Shown in pieces: positions 36,193-46,794 of a stretch of 60,000 nt of DNA; the stretch's first letter is position 1, and each line of letters opens with the position of its first letter. A program made the translations under genes and the position numbers. The stretch spans positions 126,001 through 186,000 of the forward strand of contig WPIO01000177.1 in assembly GCA_009760855.2 (NCBI GenBank), in the 5' to 3' direction. The notes beneath the pieces were generated by a model. It made no database searches. It saw only the letters and a list, made by a program, of their open reading frames with translations, and was not told the DNA's origin. Origin of the DNA: Cristatella mucedo. Lineage: Eukaryota > Bryozoa > Phylactolaemata > Cristatellidae.

Positions 36193-37393
36193 ATGAGTGC
36201 AAAAAGAAAGAACTATTCCATCGAGTAAAAGAAAGGAATTATGCTGGACTCCCAGGGGAAGAATCTGGAGGCTTTCTGTAAAGAGAGGACGTTAGATCTC
36301 CAAATAAATCTGAAATGGCGAATGAAATAATCAGGTCGGCAGCCATTACTTCTTGAGCTGGAAGGCATCACAAGTGAATAGATTGGTGATAGGAGAGATA
36401 AGGTTCTGGCTGTTTTCAGAGCCGATATTCAAGCATTTGGCCTTGCAATGGCACCGCAGTTAGAAATATTCACAGAGAATTCAAAGCATCACAACACTGG
36501 CTGGATGGTTTCCGTCAGAGTTATGAATTGTCTCTAAGAGGATAGACAAAAGCTATTTAAGTTGCAAAGTGATGAAGTTGTTAAACGTTCACTTAATTTA
36601 AAGTTTTTTGTTGATGGCATCGACATTTCCAAATACCAACTTTCTAACACCATTGCGATGGATGAAACCGAAGCGTTTATGGGCCAAGGTTTACAAATGG
36701 CAATCGATCTGCCTCGTCAATCTACATTCACTCCACTGGTTACGAAAGTGCACGTGTTACCTGTATTTTGGCGATTCGTCTGGATGGAAAGAAAAAGATA
36801 AGATTCAACGTTTTTCAGGAGTCGTGTTCTTAAACCGAAAAATCCTGGTGCATACACTCGGTTATTTGGAAGTGGGTCGATTGAATGTCGTCACTGGTTT
36901 TGCAAGGTGGCTAAAGAGGTCTGATAGTCTGGGATTCAGCCAGCACTCGCCACGCCAAAGACATAAAGAACTTTCTTCAATAGAGAAGAATACATCAATT
37001 AACGTTTGCTGCTGAAATAACTGCCTATCCCCAGTCTCTTGATATTGCAATAAACAAGCCATTCAAAAACCATTTTCGCATGGAAATTAATGACTACATT
37101 GAAAATAGAATGGAGAGAAATCAGTGCGGAAACTTCGTGAAGCCTGGCCTGCAAGAGGTCGCTACTCGGGTGAAGAAATCATGGGATAAAATCACAGACA
37201 GCTGTGTTGTTAATGCACTACAAGCAGGTTACTTAGATAAGAAGTGCTAATTTAAGGATTGTTGTAGTGTGAGACATGAGAGATTGGAGCAACGGTTCTG
37301 CAGGAAATGACGTCGCAAGAAATTCAGGCAGTAATTAAGGTTTTGGAAATTCATGACCATGTTCCAGAAGATGAAATAACCATATTTGAATGA
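36193..37393 (+). pseudogene. pogo/Tigger-like (CENP-B family) DDE transposase relic
   Basis: An ATG at 36193 opens with KRKNYSIE, then a stop, then KKGIMLDSQGKNLEAF, resembling the N-terminal helix-turn-helix of pogo/CENP-B-type transposases. Downstream, SNTIAMDETEAFMGQG (36630-36690) corresponds to the first catalytic aspartate region (usual form NMDET). After a frameshift comes VTCILAIRLDGKKKIRFNVF, matching the conserved strand that follows it. Near 37190 comes WDKITDSCVVNALQAGYLDK, and an acidic end (PEDEITIFE) finishes at 37393. Several stops and shifts break it. Terminal inverted repeats were not found. It lies between LINE copies 4 and 5. Confidence 0.65.
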
Positions 37394-37556
37394 AAAAAGA
37401 TGTTTGTAAATAAACAAAACAGATTTTTGTACCTGAATAAATATTTATGTACATGAGAAAAATAAAATACAACATCCCTGAAAATAAGCTCTAATGCGAT
37501 TCTCGGATGCAAAATTAATATAGAGCATTGCCTTATTTTTGGAGAAACACGGCATA

Positions 37557-38780
37557 TAATAATAATAATAATATTGCACTTGATAAAGCGCCCTCAGAGA
37601 ACTTAATCTCTTTCTAGGCGCTTTACATTTGCTGCAAAGTGATACGCAATAGAATAGTAAGTAAAATCATGCTTGAAAAACAAACAAAATGAATAACATG
37701 GTTAGGGGTTACATGCACTGGGTCAGCATGCAAATGTGGTTAGTGGCAGCATGAACAGTGTCAGCACGCATAAGCACATCGAGGACAAATCACAAGGACC
37801 CACTAAATGCTGTCCTAAATAGGTATGTTTTTAAGTTTCTTTTAAATGTGGTCAGGTCAGGGGATGTTCTGATGCAGGTCGGGAGGGAGTTCCAGGCTGT
37901 GGGAGCATACGAGCTAAATGCACGGTCTCCAAAGGATTTAAGGTTTGTACGAGGTATTTCTAGACTGTTGGATTCCGAAAAGCGAGTGGTACGATGCTTT
38001 GCCTGATGGGGTAGTATCTCTGAAAGATAGGCTGGAGCCATAGAATGAAGAGACCTAAAAGTGAGCGGCAAAACCTTGAAGTCAATCCGTTGCTTGACTG
38101 GTAACCAGTGCAGGTCGGCGAGAAGTGGAGTAATGTGGCAACTGCGACGCTCACGACAGACAAGCCTAGCTGCAGAGTTTTGCACTAGCTGCAATCGCCT
38201 GATCGCACATGCTGGTAGGCCAGTAAGCAGTGAGTTGCAGAAGTCGAGACGAGATGTCACGAATGCATGGACCAACTTGGACGTGGTATCCTTATCTAAA
38301 CAAGCCCTAATTTTAGCAATGTTATGAAGCTGAAAATAGGCTGATTTGACTGTGGAGCTGATGTGGTCGTCTAACGAGAGGTCGCTTTGGAATATGACAC
38401 CTAGATTTCGAGCTGATGCAACTGGAGATATGCTGGCAGAGCCAATTTTGAAAGTCAGCCTTTCCAATTTCTGAATAACACTAGGTTTGCCCATAACTAG
38501 TAAGTTAGTTTTATCATCGTTTAGTTTTAGAAAATTTGCTGCCATCCATGATCGGATGTCATCAATGCATGCAGCAAGTGAGTTGAGAGAATTTGAGGTG
38601 CTCGAAGGCTGGGAGGGATCAAAGCAAAGGTACAACTGAGTGTCATCCGCATAGAAGTGAAAGCCTAGATTGTGCTTGGCAATCACATCAGCAAGAGGGA
38701 GAGTATAAACCGTGAAAAGGACCGGACCTAGCACAGAGCCCTGAGGTACTCCATATTTTAGAGGTACTTCAGATGATCTT
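37557..38780 (-). mobile_element. L2/CR1-group LINE, young 5'-truncated copy (copy 5)
   Basis: Read on the minus strand, the copy starts abruptly in the reverse transcriptase domain next to a TA microsatellite, keeps an open frame to the C-terminal stop, and continues through a ~230-bp 3' UTR to the tail hairpin (AAAGCGCC / GGCGCTTT) and (ATT)n at 37557-37575. Its protein differs from copy 7 (49244) by only scattered residues, which indicates recent activity of this family. Confidence 0.9.
37790..38780 (-). CDS. LINE ORF2 C-terminal part (reverse transcriptase), 5'-truncated but open
   Basis: About 329 residues are open from the truncation point to the natural stop. They begin at [18 protein letters not shown]. 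The intact active-site box [12 protein letters not shown] follows, then the thumb region ([19 protein letters not shown]) and the C-terminal region typical of L2/CR1 elements ([34 protein letters not shown]). The finger region with the first catalytic aspartate, and the endonuclease, are missing, so it is not a working enzyme. The frame appears to extend another dozen residues (YIYIY) into the flanking TA repeat; this is not part of the protein. No promoter or start is expected. Confidence 0.85.
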
Positions 38781-38819
38781 ATATATACTATATATGTGCT
38801 ATATATATATATATACATA

Positions 38820-38869
<50 letters not shown>
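38781..38869. repeat. (TA)n microsatellite
   Basis: Almost pure TA dinucleotides with a few interruptions (ACATAGCA at about 38815) fill the gap between the LINE 5' truncation and the SINE tail. Confidence 0.95.
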
Positions 38870-38871
<2 letters not shown>

Positions 38872-39019
38872 TAGCTGATTAACCAGCCTCTTTTTGTATA
38901 GCAACAGAAGAGCCTTTGCAGCTATCACCACCGCTTGCAGTGGCGATAAAGGATCGCCCACCGCAGGAATCGAACCCAACCGGCTTACCTAGTAATCATA
39001 GTAATCATCACGGCTCACC
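38870..39019 (-). mobile_element. tRNA-derived SINE (family S, copy 3) between TA arrays
   Basis: On the minus strand a tRNA-like head ends in a perfect B box GGTTCGATTCC (about 38966-38976). The body follows (GGGCGATCCTTTATCGCC, GGCTCTTCTGTTGC) and ends TTAATCAGCTAGGATATATA, merging into TA repeats. It aligns throughout with the copy at 32638. Both flanks are TA arrays, so it either inserted into one or its tail expanded into one. Confidence 0.7.
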
Positions 39020-39169
<150 letters not shown>

Positions 39170-39363
39170 CGCTCTCGGTTGTCCTAGCCAATTATACGCT
39201 CCTGTATTACAATTAAAATTAATTACGAGCCTATGAACTGTAGGCCTATTTATTCGAGAAACCCTGCAAATCCTTCAACGCCAATTGGGGTACGGACATT
39301 TCCCCCTGGACGTTTCACCCCAGACATTTCCCCCCTGGGGTAAGACATTCCCACGGGTATATG

Positions 39364-39438
39364 GTTTAGGGTTTAGGGGTTTAGGGTTTTAGGGTTTAAG
39401 GTTTAGTGATTAGTTTTTTAGGGTTTTAGGGTTTAGGG
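39364..39438. repeat. Degenerate TTTAGGG-type interstitial repeat
   Basis: About ten imperfect copies of GGTTTAGGG/TTTTAGGG occur in a row. The motif resembles telomere repeats of the TTTAGGG type rather than arthropod TTAGG or vertebrate TTAGGG. It is too degenerate and too short to be a telomere, and it sits inside the inverted-repeat element. Confidence 0.7.
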
Positions 39439-39836
39439 CCGGCTGCGCCGCCGCCGCCTAAATCCCCCCTTGCTCGTATTCCGCGCTTTAATTAGTGTGT
39501 ATTAGGGTGTAACGAGATCTTTTGAGATCGAGTTATACTTAGTAGACCTCTGAGGCTTCGCGTTCATTTGAAGAATCGCGCGGCACGCCGCAGCGCACGC
39601 CCACTTTGACGGGTACGAACATGTGAGTGGCGGCGTCGAGCGGGACCGAACTCGCGAGGGACCAAACTGTATAGCGCGCCGACTCCGCTGACGCCGCAGC
39701 CGTCGCAGCCGCCGCCCCCGCAGTCGCAGCCACTGCCGCTTGTGCCATTAGAAACCATCCTTCCAATCCATCCATCCTTCCAATTATACTGAGTTGATTT
39801 TATTTCAACAGATCGTGAACTTCATGTGATCATGTG

Positions 39837-39838
<2 letters not shown>

Positions 39839-39913
<75 letters not shown>
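39839..39913. repeat. (CA)n(TA)n compound microsatellite
   Basis: About 22 CA units are followed directly by about 15 TA units. Open frames here encode only dipeptide runs. Confidence 0.97.
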
Positions 39914-39915
<2 letters not shown>

Positions 39916-40054
39916 GTATTCTTAGTTATACATTCATCAAAATAGGGGGAAATTTCCTACCCCGGGGGAATGTCGGGGGGGGGGGAAATGTGCTAGGGTC
40001 CACCAGCGGGAAATGTCCAGTGGGGAAGTGTCCAGGAGGGGAATGTCCTACAAC

Positions 40055-40531
40055 CTAGCCAGTTACAGCCACTCGACCGCTCCTTGTGTGTGGGCAAGAA
40101 TTCTTCTACAAATAATCAGATTTGGTGAAACCAAGCCAATTAGAGCGTGCTGTTTACTGATTGACTAACTTGTATTAATTAAATATACAATAACAATTAT
40201 ACGATATTTAGAAATTCTAGTATATCGTATTTTCTCTTATTTTGCTTAATATATTGGGTAATACGAGTGTAATGGCGACTAAAGGGATGTTATTTTATGT
40301 CCAAAGGGCTCTAATAATGTTAAAATCCGTATTTAGAGGGTCATGAATAGGTTCTCAATTCTCTAACTACGAATATATTCTGTTTATAAATAAAGAATCC
40401 TAGTTCGCGGAAATTCACTAATTGCGGTAGAGTCTGGAACTGATTAACCGCGATAAACGAGGGACAACTGTATATGCCTGTCAATCTATCTATCTATCTA
40501 TATCTATATCTACAATTATATCTATATATAT
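40055..40531. other. AT-rich spacer ending in (TCTA)n
   Basis: No gene is seen. From about 40483 the sequence becomes (CTAT)n and then TA-rich. The last eight bases, ATATATAT at 40524-40531, are the left target duplication of the hAT element. Confidence 0.6.
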
Positions 40532-40547
40532 TAGGGCTGTACCGGAA

Positions 40548-40640
40548 TTCGGCTCCGGCTCCGGCTCCGGCCGAATTCCGGCCAATTTACAAATCCGGCT
40601 CCGGCTCCGGCCAAAACTTGGCCGGATTTGGCCGGATTTT
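40548..40640. repeat. hAT left subterminal repeats (CCGGCT)n
   Basis: Tandem GGCTCC/CCGGCT hexamers and GGCCGGATTT motifs cluster inside the left terminus. Similar motifs lie at 43643-43700 inside the right end. In hAT elements such clustered subterminal motifs bind the transposase; that role here is inferred from family knowledge. Confidence 0.75.
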
Positions 40641-41386
40641 TCGAATTTTGGTTGAATATATTACTCGTTCCATTTATAAGAGGAAGGAGCTGGCCCGACG
40701 TCCCTGCGCTCTGCGTCGGGAGAGGGTGGGGAGGCCGAGAGGACGTTCAGACGCTGATTGAGCACTCCGACGTCAGGTCGTAACGACATGGTTTTGACCT
40801 CGGCTCGCGGCGGAACGTTTCCGAGCGCGGTTAGATTCTCAGACGTCAGAGCGGAACGCTGCGAGCGGCAGCCCGTCGTCGGTCAGGCCGCACCATAGAT
40901 TCGTTCGCAGTGCATTTGGTCTCACGAAGCCGCACTTGGCGGAAGCGTGCGGAACTTCTTCACGGTATACCTTCATTGCAATAGCAGTCACTCTGCAGCC
41001 AAGGCGAGACAACTTGCAAATCCGTGCAGGTAACAACACCACTAGCACTGTATATCTTTTGCGCTTTTTTCCGAAATTTGAGTTTTGCGTAGTGCGCAGT
41101 GTTGCTAGCGCCAGACCGCGTCACTACAGAAGTCACTGAACACATTTTGGTTGGTCTGGTGTGCCGCGACAGCTTTTGGCAGTTAATCGCGCCCCGCTGA
41201 AGTACGTAACCTAAAACGGGGCTGCATTCACGTATTTGAATTCTGTACATAGGACCAGGTCAGTGTGACTGCCGTGGAGAATGCGTGTGTGTGCGTGCAG
41301 TGCGCATAAATTGCTGGCTATACGCGTAAAGGGCGGCCTTATAAATAAATCCAAAAGTCTTTTAATTGTGTTTTATTTTTAACTAG

Positions 41387-43308
41387 ATGACAGACAAAAT
41401 GAAAAACAGTCCAGTTTGGGAATACTTCAGAGAAAAGGACGGTGACAGCTCAAAATCCCAGTGTTTGCTGTGTCCAAGCATCTTGTCACGTGGTAAACCA
41501 GATGAGCCCCAAAAAATTTTCAACTTCGGCCATGCTGACACATCTTCGCTCAAAACATTATAAAGAATACAACGAAATGCAAACCAAAATTGCTAATGCA
41601 AAGAAGAAGGCTGAAACTGCAGCACTGCCGAATGTTACACCTGGTGCAATAGGCAAAGTCATGATCCAGAAAACGATTCCCGAACAAGTTGCATGCATGA
41701 AAGTATGGGATATCAATAACAGCTCATCAGTGAGAATTCACCGTGCCATTGCTAAGATGATAATAACAGATATGCAACCGGTTCAGATTGTTGAGAAGGC
41801 AGGCTTTGTTGAACTCATGGGAGTTTTAGAGAGGCGTTACACTGTTCCATCACGAAAATATTTTGCAGAGAGTCATTCCTGAAATTAATGATGAAGTTTG
41901 CACCCAGCTGTTGGTAATACTCGATCCAGCAACTACTCCGTTTCTGTCCTTTACCACTGATACATGGACAGCAGACAATACTGTGCAATCATTCATGGGC
42001 TTAACTGCCCATTGGCTGACAGAGGAGTTTGAAAACATGAGTTTTGTGTTGGATTGCATGCCATTTGCTGGTCATCACACTGCTGCTGGACTGATGACTG
42101 CCTTTCAGCAGATGCTTGACAAATGGAACATTAGCTTTGGACGCTGTCATGTCGTACTTCGAGACAATGCGGCGAACATATCAAAATGTTTTCGTGATGC
42201 CAACATAAAAAGCTTCGGGTGCTTTGCACATACCATGCAGTTATGTGTGCATGACGGATTGCTCAGTCAGCGGGGAGTATCAGACATAATAAGTATCGGA
42301 AAGAAATTAGTTGGTCATTTTAAACATTCTTCATCTGCGAGTGGTCGGTTCAAGGAGTTGCAGGCTGAACTGGGTTTGCCAGACCACCAGCTGTTACAAG
42401 ACGTGAGCACAAGATGGAACTCAACGTTTTACATGCTGCGTCGTCTATGTGAACAGCGTCGTGCATTAACCCTCTACTGTTCAGAAGTCGTTGGCACTTC
42501 CTGCCCAACTGCACATCAGTGGTCCGTGGCTGAAAATGCTGTGTCCGTGCTTGCTCCGTTTGAAGAGGCAACAAGAGAAGTTAGCCGTGAAGCAGCACGT
42601 ATATCACTAGTTATTCCTATTGTAACAGCTCTGCGGAACCTGTTGAAGAAGGACTGCACAGATGCAGGTGTAAAGACTATGAGGTCAACCCTAATCAACT
42701 CATTGAATGAACGCTTTGACAGTATCGAGCAGGAAGCCCTGTATACAGTGGCGACAATGATTGATCCACGATTCAAAACAAAATTCTTCTCATCAGAAGC
42801 TACACTGACAGCTACAAAAGCAAGGGTTCTGCTTGCATTCAATGAATTGACAGGGCAGATAGAAACTGTGCAAGATGGAAGCCACAAAAATCAGTCTGAG
42901 CGGCAGGTTGACACAAATGAAGAAATTCCAGCCAAGCAAGCCCGGCTGGATAATTCTTCTCAATCATCAGTACTTTGGGAATGTTTTGATGACATTGTTC
43001 AATCTACTGCTGGTACCACAGGCAGTGAGCAACAACCAGACATTGACAGTCAGCTGAACAAATACTTGGCAGAGCCATTAATAAACAGAGAGGCTGATCC
43101 ACTACAGTGGTGGAGACAGAACAGGGAACGACTGCCAGCTCTGGCAACAGTAGCTCGCGTTTATTTGGGTGCTCCACCAACAAGTGTACCTTCAGAACGT
43201 TTGTTCAGTGTTGCTGGGGAAGTCCTCAGTGATCATCGAAGTTCACTTCTGCCAGAGAATGCAGCTCGACTGATATTTCTCAAATATAATTCAAAACTGA
43301 TGAAATAA
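41387..43308 (+). pseudogene. hAT transposase (ZBED-type), broken by two frameshifts
   Basis: The probable start is ATG 41387. Segment 1 begins a BED zinc finger: WEYFREKD, then CX2C (QCLLCPS). After a shift near 41510, at an A6T4 run, segment 2 (to about 41862) supplies the finger's HX4H (THLRSKH) and the region before the catalytic core (RYTVPSRKYF). A second shift near 41860, beside an A4-TA-T4 run, leads into segment 3, open to 43308. Segment 3 holds FTTDTWTADN (first catalytic aspartate), LRDNAANISKCF (second aspartate), the hAT CX2H (GCFAHTMQL), DVSTRWNSTFYML, and the C-terminal dimerisation domain (PPTSVPSERLFSVAGEVL, NAARLIFLKYN). Segment 3 has no ATG at its left edge; it is a continuation, not a separate gene. 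Homopolymer positions mean assembly error is possible. Confidence 0.9.
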
Positions 43309-43738
43309 ATTTAAGAAACAAATGTATGAAAAATATATAAAATTACAGTACTTATTTTTGTATTTTTGAATTTTGAACTTTAGTCTCTTTTCATTTTTTT
43401 TTGTGTTATTACCAATATTATGATGTAAAAAATGTTTACTCAATTTTTTAATAAAATGTCACTGCTATACGATTATCACTGAGGTCTCCCACAGCAACAC
43501 CTATTACACAAAAATAAACAAACAGCAAAAGACAGTGATGCTACTTATTATTAATAATATTTTTTTAATTAAATATTTATTGTAGTATATATCCTCAAGT
43601 AAAAACTTGGTAGTACAAATGGTAAAAATTTGTCCGATGAACAAATCCGGCTCCGGCCGTATTTGTCATCAAAAATCCGGCAAATCCGGCTCCGGCCGAA
43701 TTTGAAAAAATCAAATCCGGTACAGCCCTAATATATAT

Positions 43739-43850
43739 GCAGTATATTTATGGTACTGTGTATATATATATATGTGCGTGTGTGCGTGTGTGCGCGTGTG
43801 TGTAGGTATGTGTGTGTGTGTGAGCGTGTGTGCGTGTGAGTATATATAGG
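43739..43850. repeat. TA/TG/CG-rich compound microsatellite
   Basis: Alternating purine-pyrimidine sequence (TATATATA, then GTGTGCGTGTG repeats) lies just right of the hAT target duplication. Such runs favour Z-DNA. Confidence 0.85.
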
Positions 43851-44166
43851 CGCATGCAGTGGCTTTGCCACGGGCTACTGTAGGGGTAATTTGCCCTACC
43901 CTTTACAGTGGGGCAGCGACTGGGCCACCCTCCGTTTCAACGCCCCGCCCCATCCAACCCTCACTAGCGGCAATAACGTGTCCAAGTTTCACTCGATGAG
44001 CAACCGCCAAGTTCGTATTGACTAAACACAACGTTTTTAGGCTTTAGTTGGCTTTTATTAGTTGTGGGTCTAGCCCCACCTAAATTAAAATCTTAAAGGG
44101 TCTTTTCACGCCTACAAAACAACTTGGCAAATCTACCCCTAGACGAAAATCCTGGCTCCGTCAGTG

Positions 44167-44232
44167 GGCACTTTTGTTCACTTGTACACATACATGTATA
44201 CAAGACTTGTTTACATACATGTATACAAGACG
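44167..44232. repeat. Short tandem with TACATGTA palindromes
   Basis: ACATACATGTATACAAGAC occurs twice in succession (about 44188 and 44215), followed by GTACGTACGGTAC. No coding content is visible between 43851 and 44380. Confidence 0.7.
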
Positions 44233-44380
44233 TACGTACGGTACAAAATCCTATAGAAAAAGCGATGTAGTCGAACAAAAAGTAAAATTAGTTACCAAAC
44301 CATTGCAGCCGGAAATGAAAACTTGAAAATCGGATGTTGGATCCCCGAGTTTTCCCTTACCTAACCCTCTTCTTAAGATA

Positions 44381-45556
44381 TTTCACGCAGCCTGGCGCAC
44401 GGCGCAAGGAAGTCGCAGCGAGAGATTATCCGCGCTCGTAATTAAGCAGTCGCCTGTGTGAGCGTGCAGCGCCACGCTGCGGCCATCCTCTCTGCCCCTC
44501 GCCGCAGCCGTTCGTTACGCGCGCTCCGATGCTGCACCGACCCAATGGTGGCCGCCGCGCATCGAGACTCGAGGCCGCGTCGAGCTCAGTCCGAGCAGAG
44601 GGAGCAAAGGGACGCAGAGGAAGCAGAGACGCAGCGGCGACGTCTCGGCAACGGCGGTGGCGAGGGCGAGCTCGCGCCTCGGCGGCAAATTGAGCAAGGC
44701 TGCGTGACGTCTGCCGCGAAAGGGCAGCGGCCACGACATTTTTCCAACATGGAAAGCGGTGGCCACCAGGGAGAGGCCACGAGAGAACGAGGGAACCAAG
44801 AGAGATCGAAGGAAGCGTTTACGAGAGGTCGAGGAGCCGCTTCCGCGTCTCCCTCAAAGGGGGAGGAGAGAGAGAGAGAGAGAGAGGGGGGAGTAGATCG
44901 CAACCCACAGTCACCGACCCGCCCACAGCCCTGATCCTAATAAGTCAGTTATCGCCTCTCTATCTGGAAGCTGCTACGCACTCCGCGCGACAGTTAACGA
45001 CGTTCGGCAGCTCGCGTACGTGGCTTGTACAGCTGAGGACTGGCAGAGCGAGCGACATGAAGGCAGTCCTCCCATTGCTTCAATGCGCTCGGCTCGAGCT
45101 GACAGTGTGCCGCCGCTGCGTCGTTCGAATTCTATTGTCTCTATTTAACTAATTGCCACCGTTTAGCTGGCGCTCCCAAGCTCGAAAGCTAGACAGCGAC
45201 CGGCATCGACTCGAGCTGCTTCCGAGCTGCGGTGAAACCAACTCGCCGGAGAGTTCCCATTAGAGGCGTGCGTGGGAGCAGACTGAGGAAAGGCTGCCAT
45301 CGTTTTCTCGGCGCGTCGGTCGGTCGGTCGGTCGCCGATCGCTCTCGGCAGTTTCGCGCTCAGCCGCGTCGCTGATAGAAATGGCCGGTCCAGTTTTTTT
45401 ATTCAAGAAAACTACCCGCAGCCATTGGCCGTTAGCCGTAGCTTGTTGGCTCCACACGCGCCTTTTGCTCTCGGCTGCAATGCTTTCTCTCTCAATGCTT
45501 ATGTCGTCCTTTTCGCTCAGCTGAATATTTTTGAATACGCTTTGAATATTTTTGAA
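44381..45556. other. GC- and CpG-rich segment, possible promoter/5' exon, gene unknown
   Basis: The base composition rises sharply, with many CpGs, a (GA)n run at about 44866-44886 and (GGTC)4 near 45319. A frame of 158 codons at 44458-44934 and overlapping minus-strand frames exist, but they are low-complexity (arginine/glutamate runs) and match nothing I recognise. The composition resembles that around the PP2A-A first exon, so an unidentified host promoter is plausible. Confidence 0.35.
45522..45556. repeat. 14-bp direct repeat before a SINE-like copy
   Basis: TGAATATTTTTGAA occurs at 45522-45535 and again at 45543-45556, immediately before the tRNA-like head. It could be a nested target duplication or a simple tandem. 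Confidence 0.6.
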
Positions 45557-45720
45557 GCCTCGCAGTAAGGTGCTCGCTCTTTGCAACGCAGGAACGCCTG
45601 GATTCTAATCAGCAGCTGGCCATTCCTTATGGCCCACTGCAAACGGCAACGATGGTCGCTGTTGCGTATCTACACGAATGAGGTTGTTCCTGAATCAGCC
45701 GCATCTGAATTTTGCCTTTC
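45557..45720 (+). mobile_element. tRNA-derived SINE, degenerate copy (family S, copy 4)
   Basis: CGCAGTAAGGTGCTCGCTCT and a B-box-like GGATTCTAATC form the tRNA-like head. The body CCTTATGGCCCACTGCAAAC through ATGGTCGCTGTTGC aligns with the bodies at 32638 and 38870, and the end TGAATCAGC resembles the family end. Boundaries are approximate because the copy is diverged. Confidence 0.5.
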
Positions 45721-45985
45721 CTTCACCTACTTTGGCCTACTAAATGGGCTGCTTGTGAGCAAAGTGCTACTTTGACATCGGACGAGCACTTCGCGAGAGT
45801 CTTGGCTAGAGAAAAAGGTTTCAGTGATGGCCGACTGGCCGTCAGGCTCTCGCTAATCCATCGTAGCTGGCTATCAAAAACGTACGGGTTTCGTCCTTTT
45901 ATAGCACAAAGCAAAGCAGGAGCGGAAGAAAGCGCGACTGGTGGTAAAACTTGCTCGACTGACGCTCAGCTAGTGCAGTAGAATC

Positions 45986-46048
45986 GTTGAGCGACTTCGC
46001 CAAGTCGGGACTTGGCGCAGTCGCTCAACGACTTGGCTTCGCCAAGTC
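45986..46048. repeat. Cluster of two hairpins sharing a GACTTGGC/GCCAAGTC core
   Basis: Arms 45986-46006 and 46009-46029 (each 21 bp, GTTGAGCGACT...GCCAAGTC) are reverse complements with one mismatch and a 2-nt centre. Immediately after, GACTTGGC-TTC-GCCAAGTC (46030-46048, ending in the AAGTC/TTCG context) forms a second perfect 8-bp hairpin. The region is CpG-rich. I know of no element ending this way. Confidence 0.8.
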
Positions 46049-46620
<572 letters not shown>

Positions 46621-46794
46621 ATCAATTTTCAGTTCAGTTATTTTCTGAGCAATCCATACACCAGGAATGAGTGTGTGAGGCTTAGAGCCGCAGCGTTGCA
46701 TCGGCGCACATGCCGCTCCTTCCTAACCACCTATATAGCTAAAGCGCAACTGTAGCAACGCGAGTCAGCGGAAGCTAATGTAAAGCCTACTGAA

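Larger units (their letters stand above)
39284..40054. mobile_element. Foldback/MITE-like inverted-repeat element (~770 bp)
   Basis: The left arm (about 39287-39356) reads GTACGGACATTTCCCCCTGG, then CCAGACATTTCCCCCC, then AAGACATTCCC. The right arm (about 39976-40054) read on the other strand gives GTAGGACATTCCCCTCCTGG, then CACTTCCCCACTGGACATTT. The arms are thus inverted relative to each other, and each consists of about four direct copies of a GGACATTTCCCC-type motif of ~16-20 bp. Between them lie TTTAGGG-like repeats, a GC-rich stretch with small frames, and a CA/TA microsatellite. No transposase is seen and no clear target duplication could be fixed. Confidence 0.6.
40532..43730 (+). mobile_element. 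hAT transposon, structurally complete, 3.2 kb
   Basis: The element begins TAGGGCTGTACCGGA (40532-40546) and ends with its exact reverse complement (43716-43730), a perfect 15-bp terminal inverted repeat. ATATATAT flanks it at 40524-40531 and 43731-43738, the 8-bp duplication expected of hAT elements, although the site is itself TA-rich. Both subterminal regions carry CCGGCTCCGGCC-type repeats (40550-40640 and 43643-43700), typical binding arrays for a BED-finger transposase. One transposase gene fills the interior. The sharp ends and near-complete gene indicate recent insertion. Confidence 0.93.

Noticed and set aside
37790-38818. A 342-residue intact protein starting MYIYIY
   Set aside because: The first residues come from the TA microsatellite; the rest is a truncated LINE ORF2.
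39539-40058. Small frames at 39539-39775 (-) and 39834-40058 (+)
   Set aside because: The first is alanine-rich and low-complexity within the foldback-like element; the second is Thr-His and Tyr-Ile repeats from CA/TA units.
41863-43308. An independent 481-residue gene starting at 41863
   Set aside because: There is no ATG at this position (the codon is TTG), and the frame is the continuation of the hAT transposase after a frameshift.
44426-44934. Overlapping ~100-158-codon frames on both strands
   Set aside because: They are low-complexity, GC-driven and mutually exclusive, with no recognisable domain.
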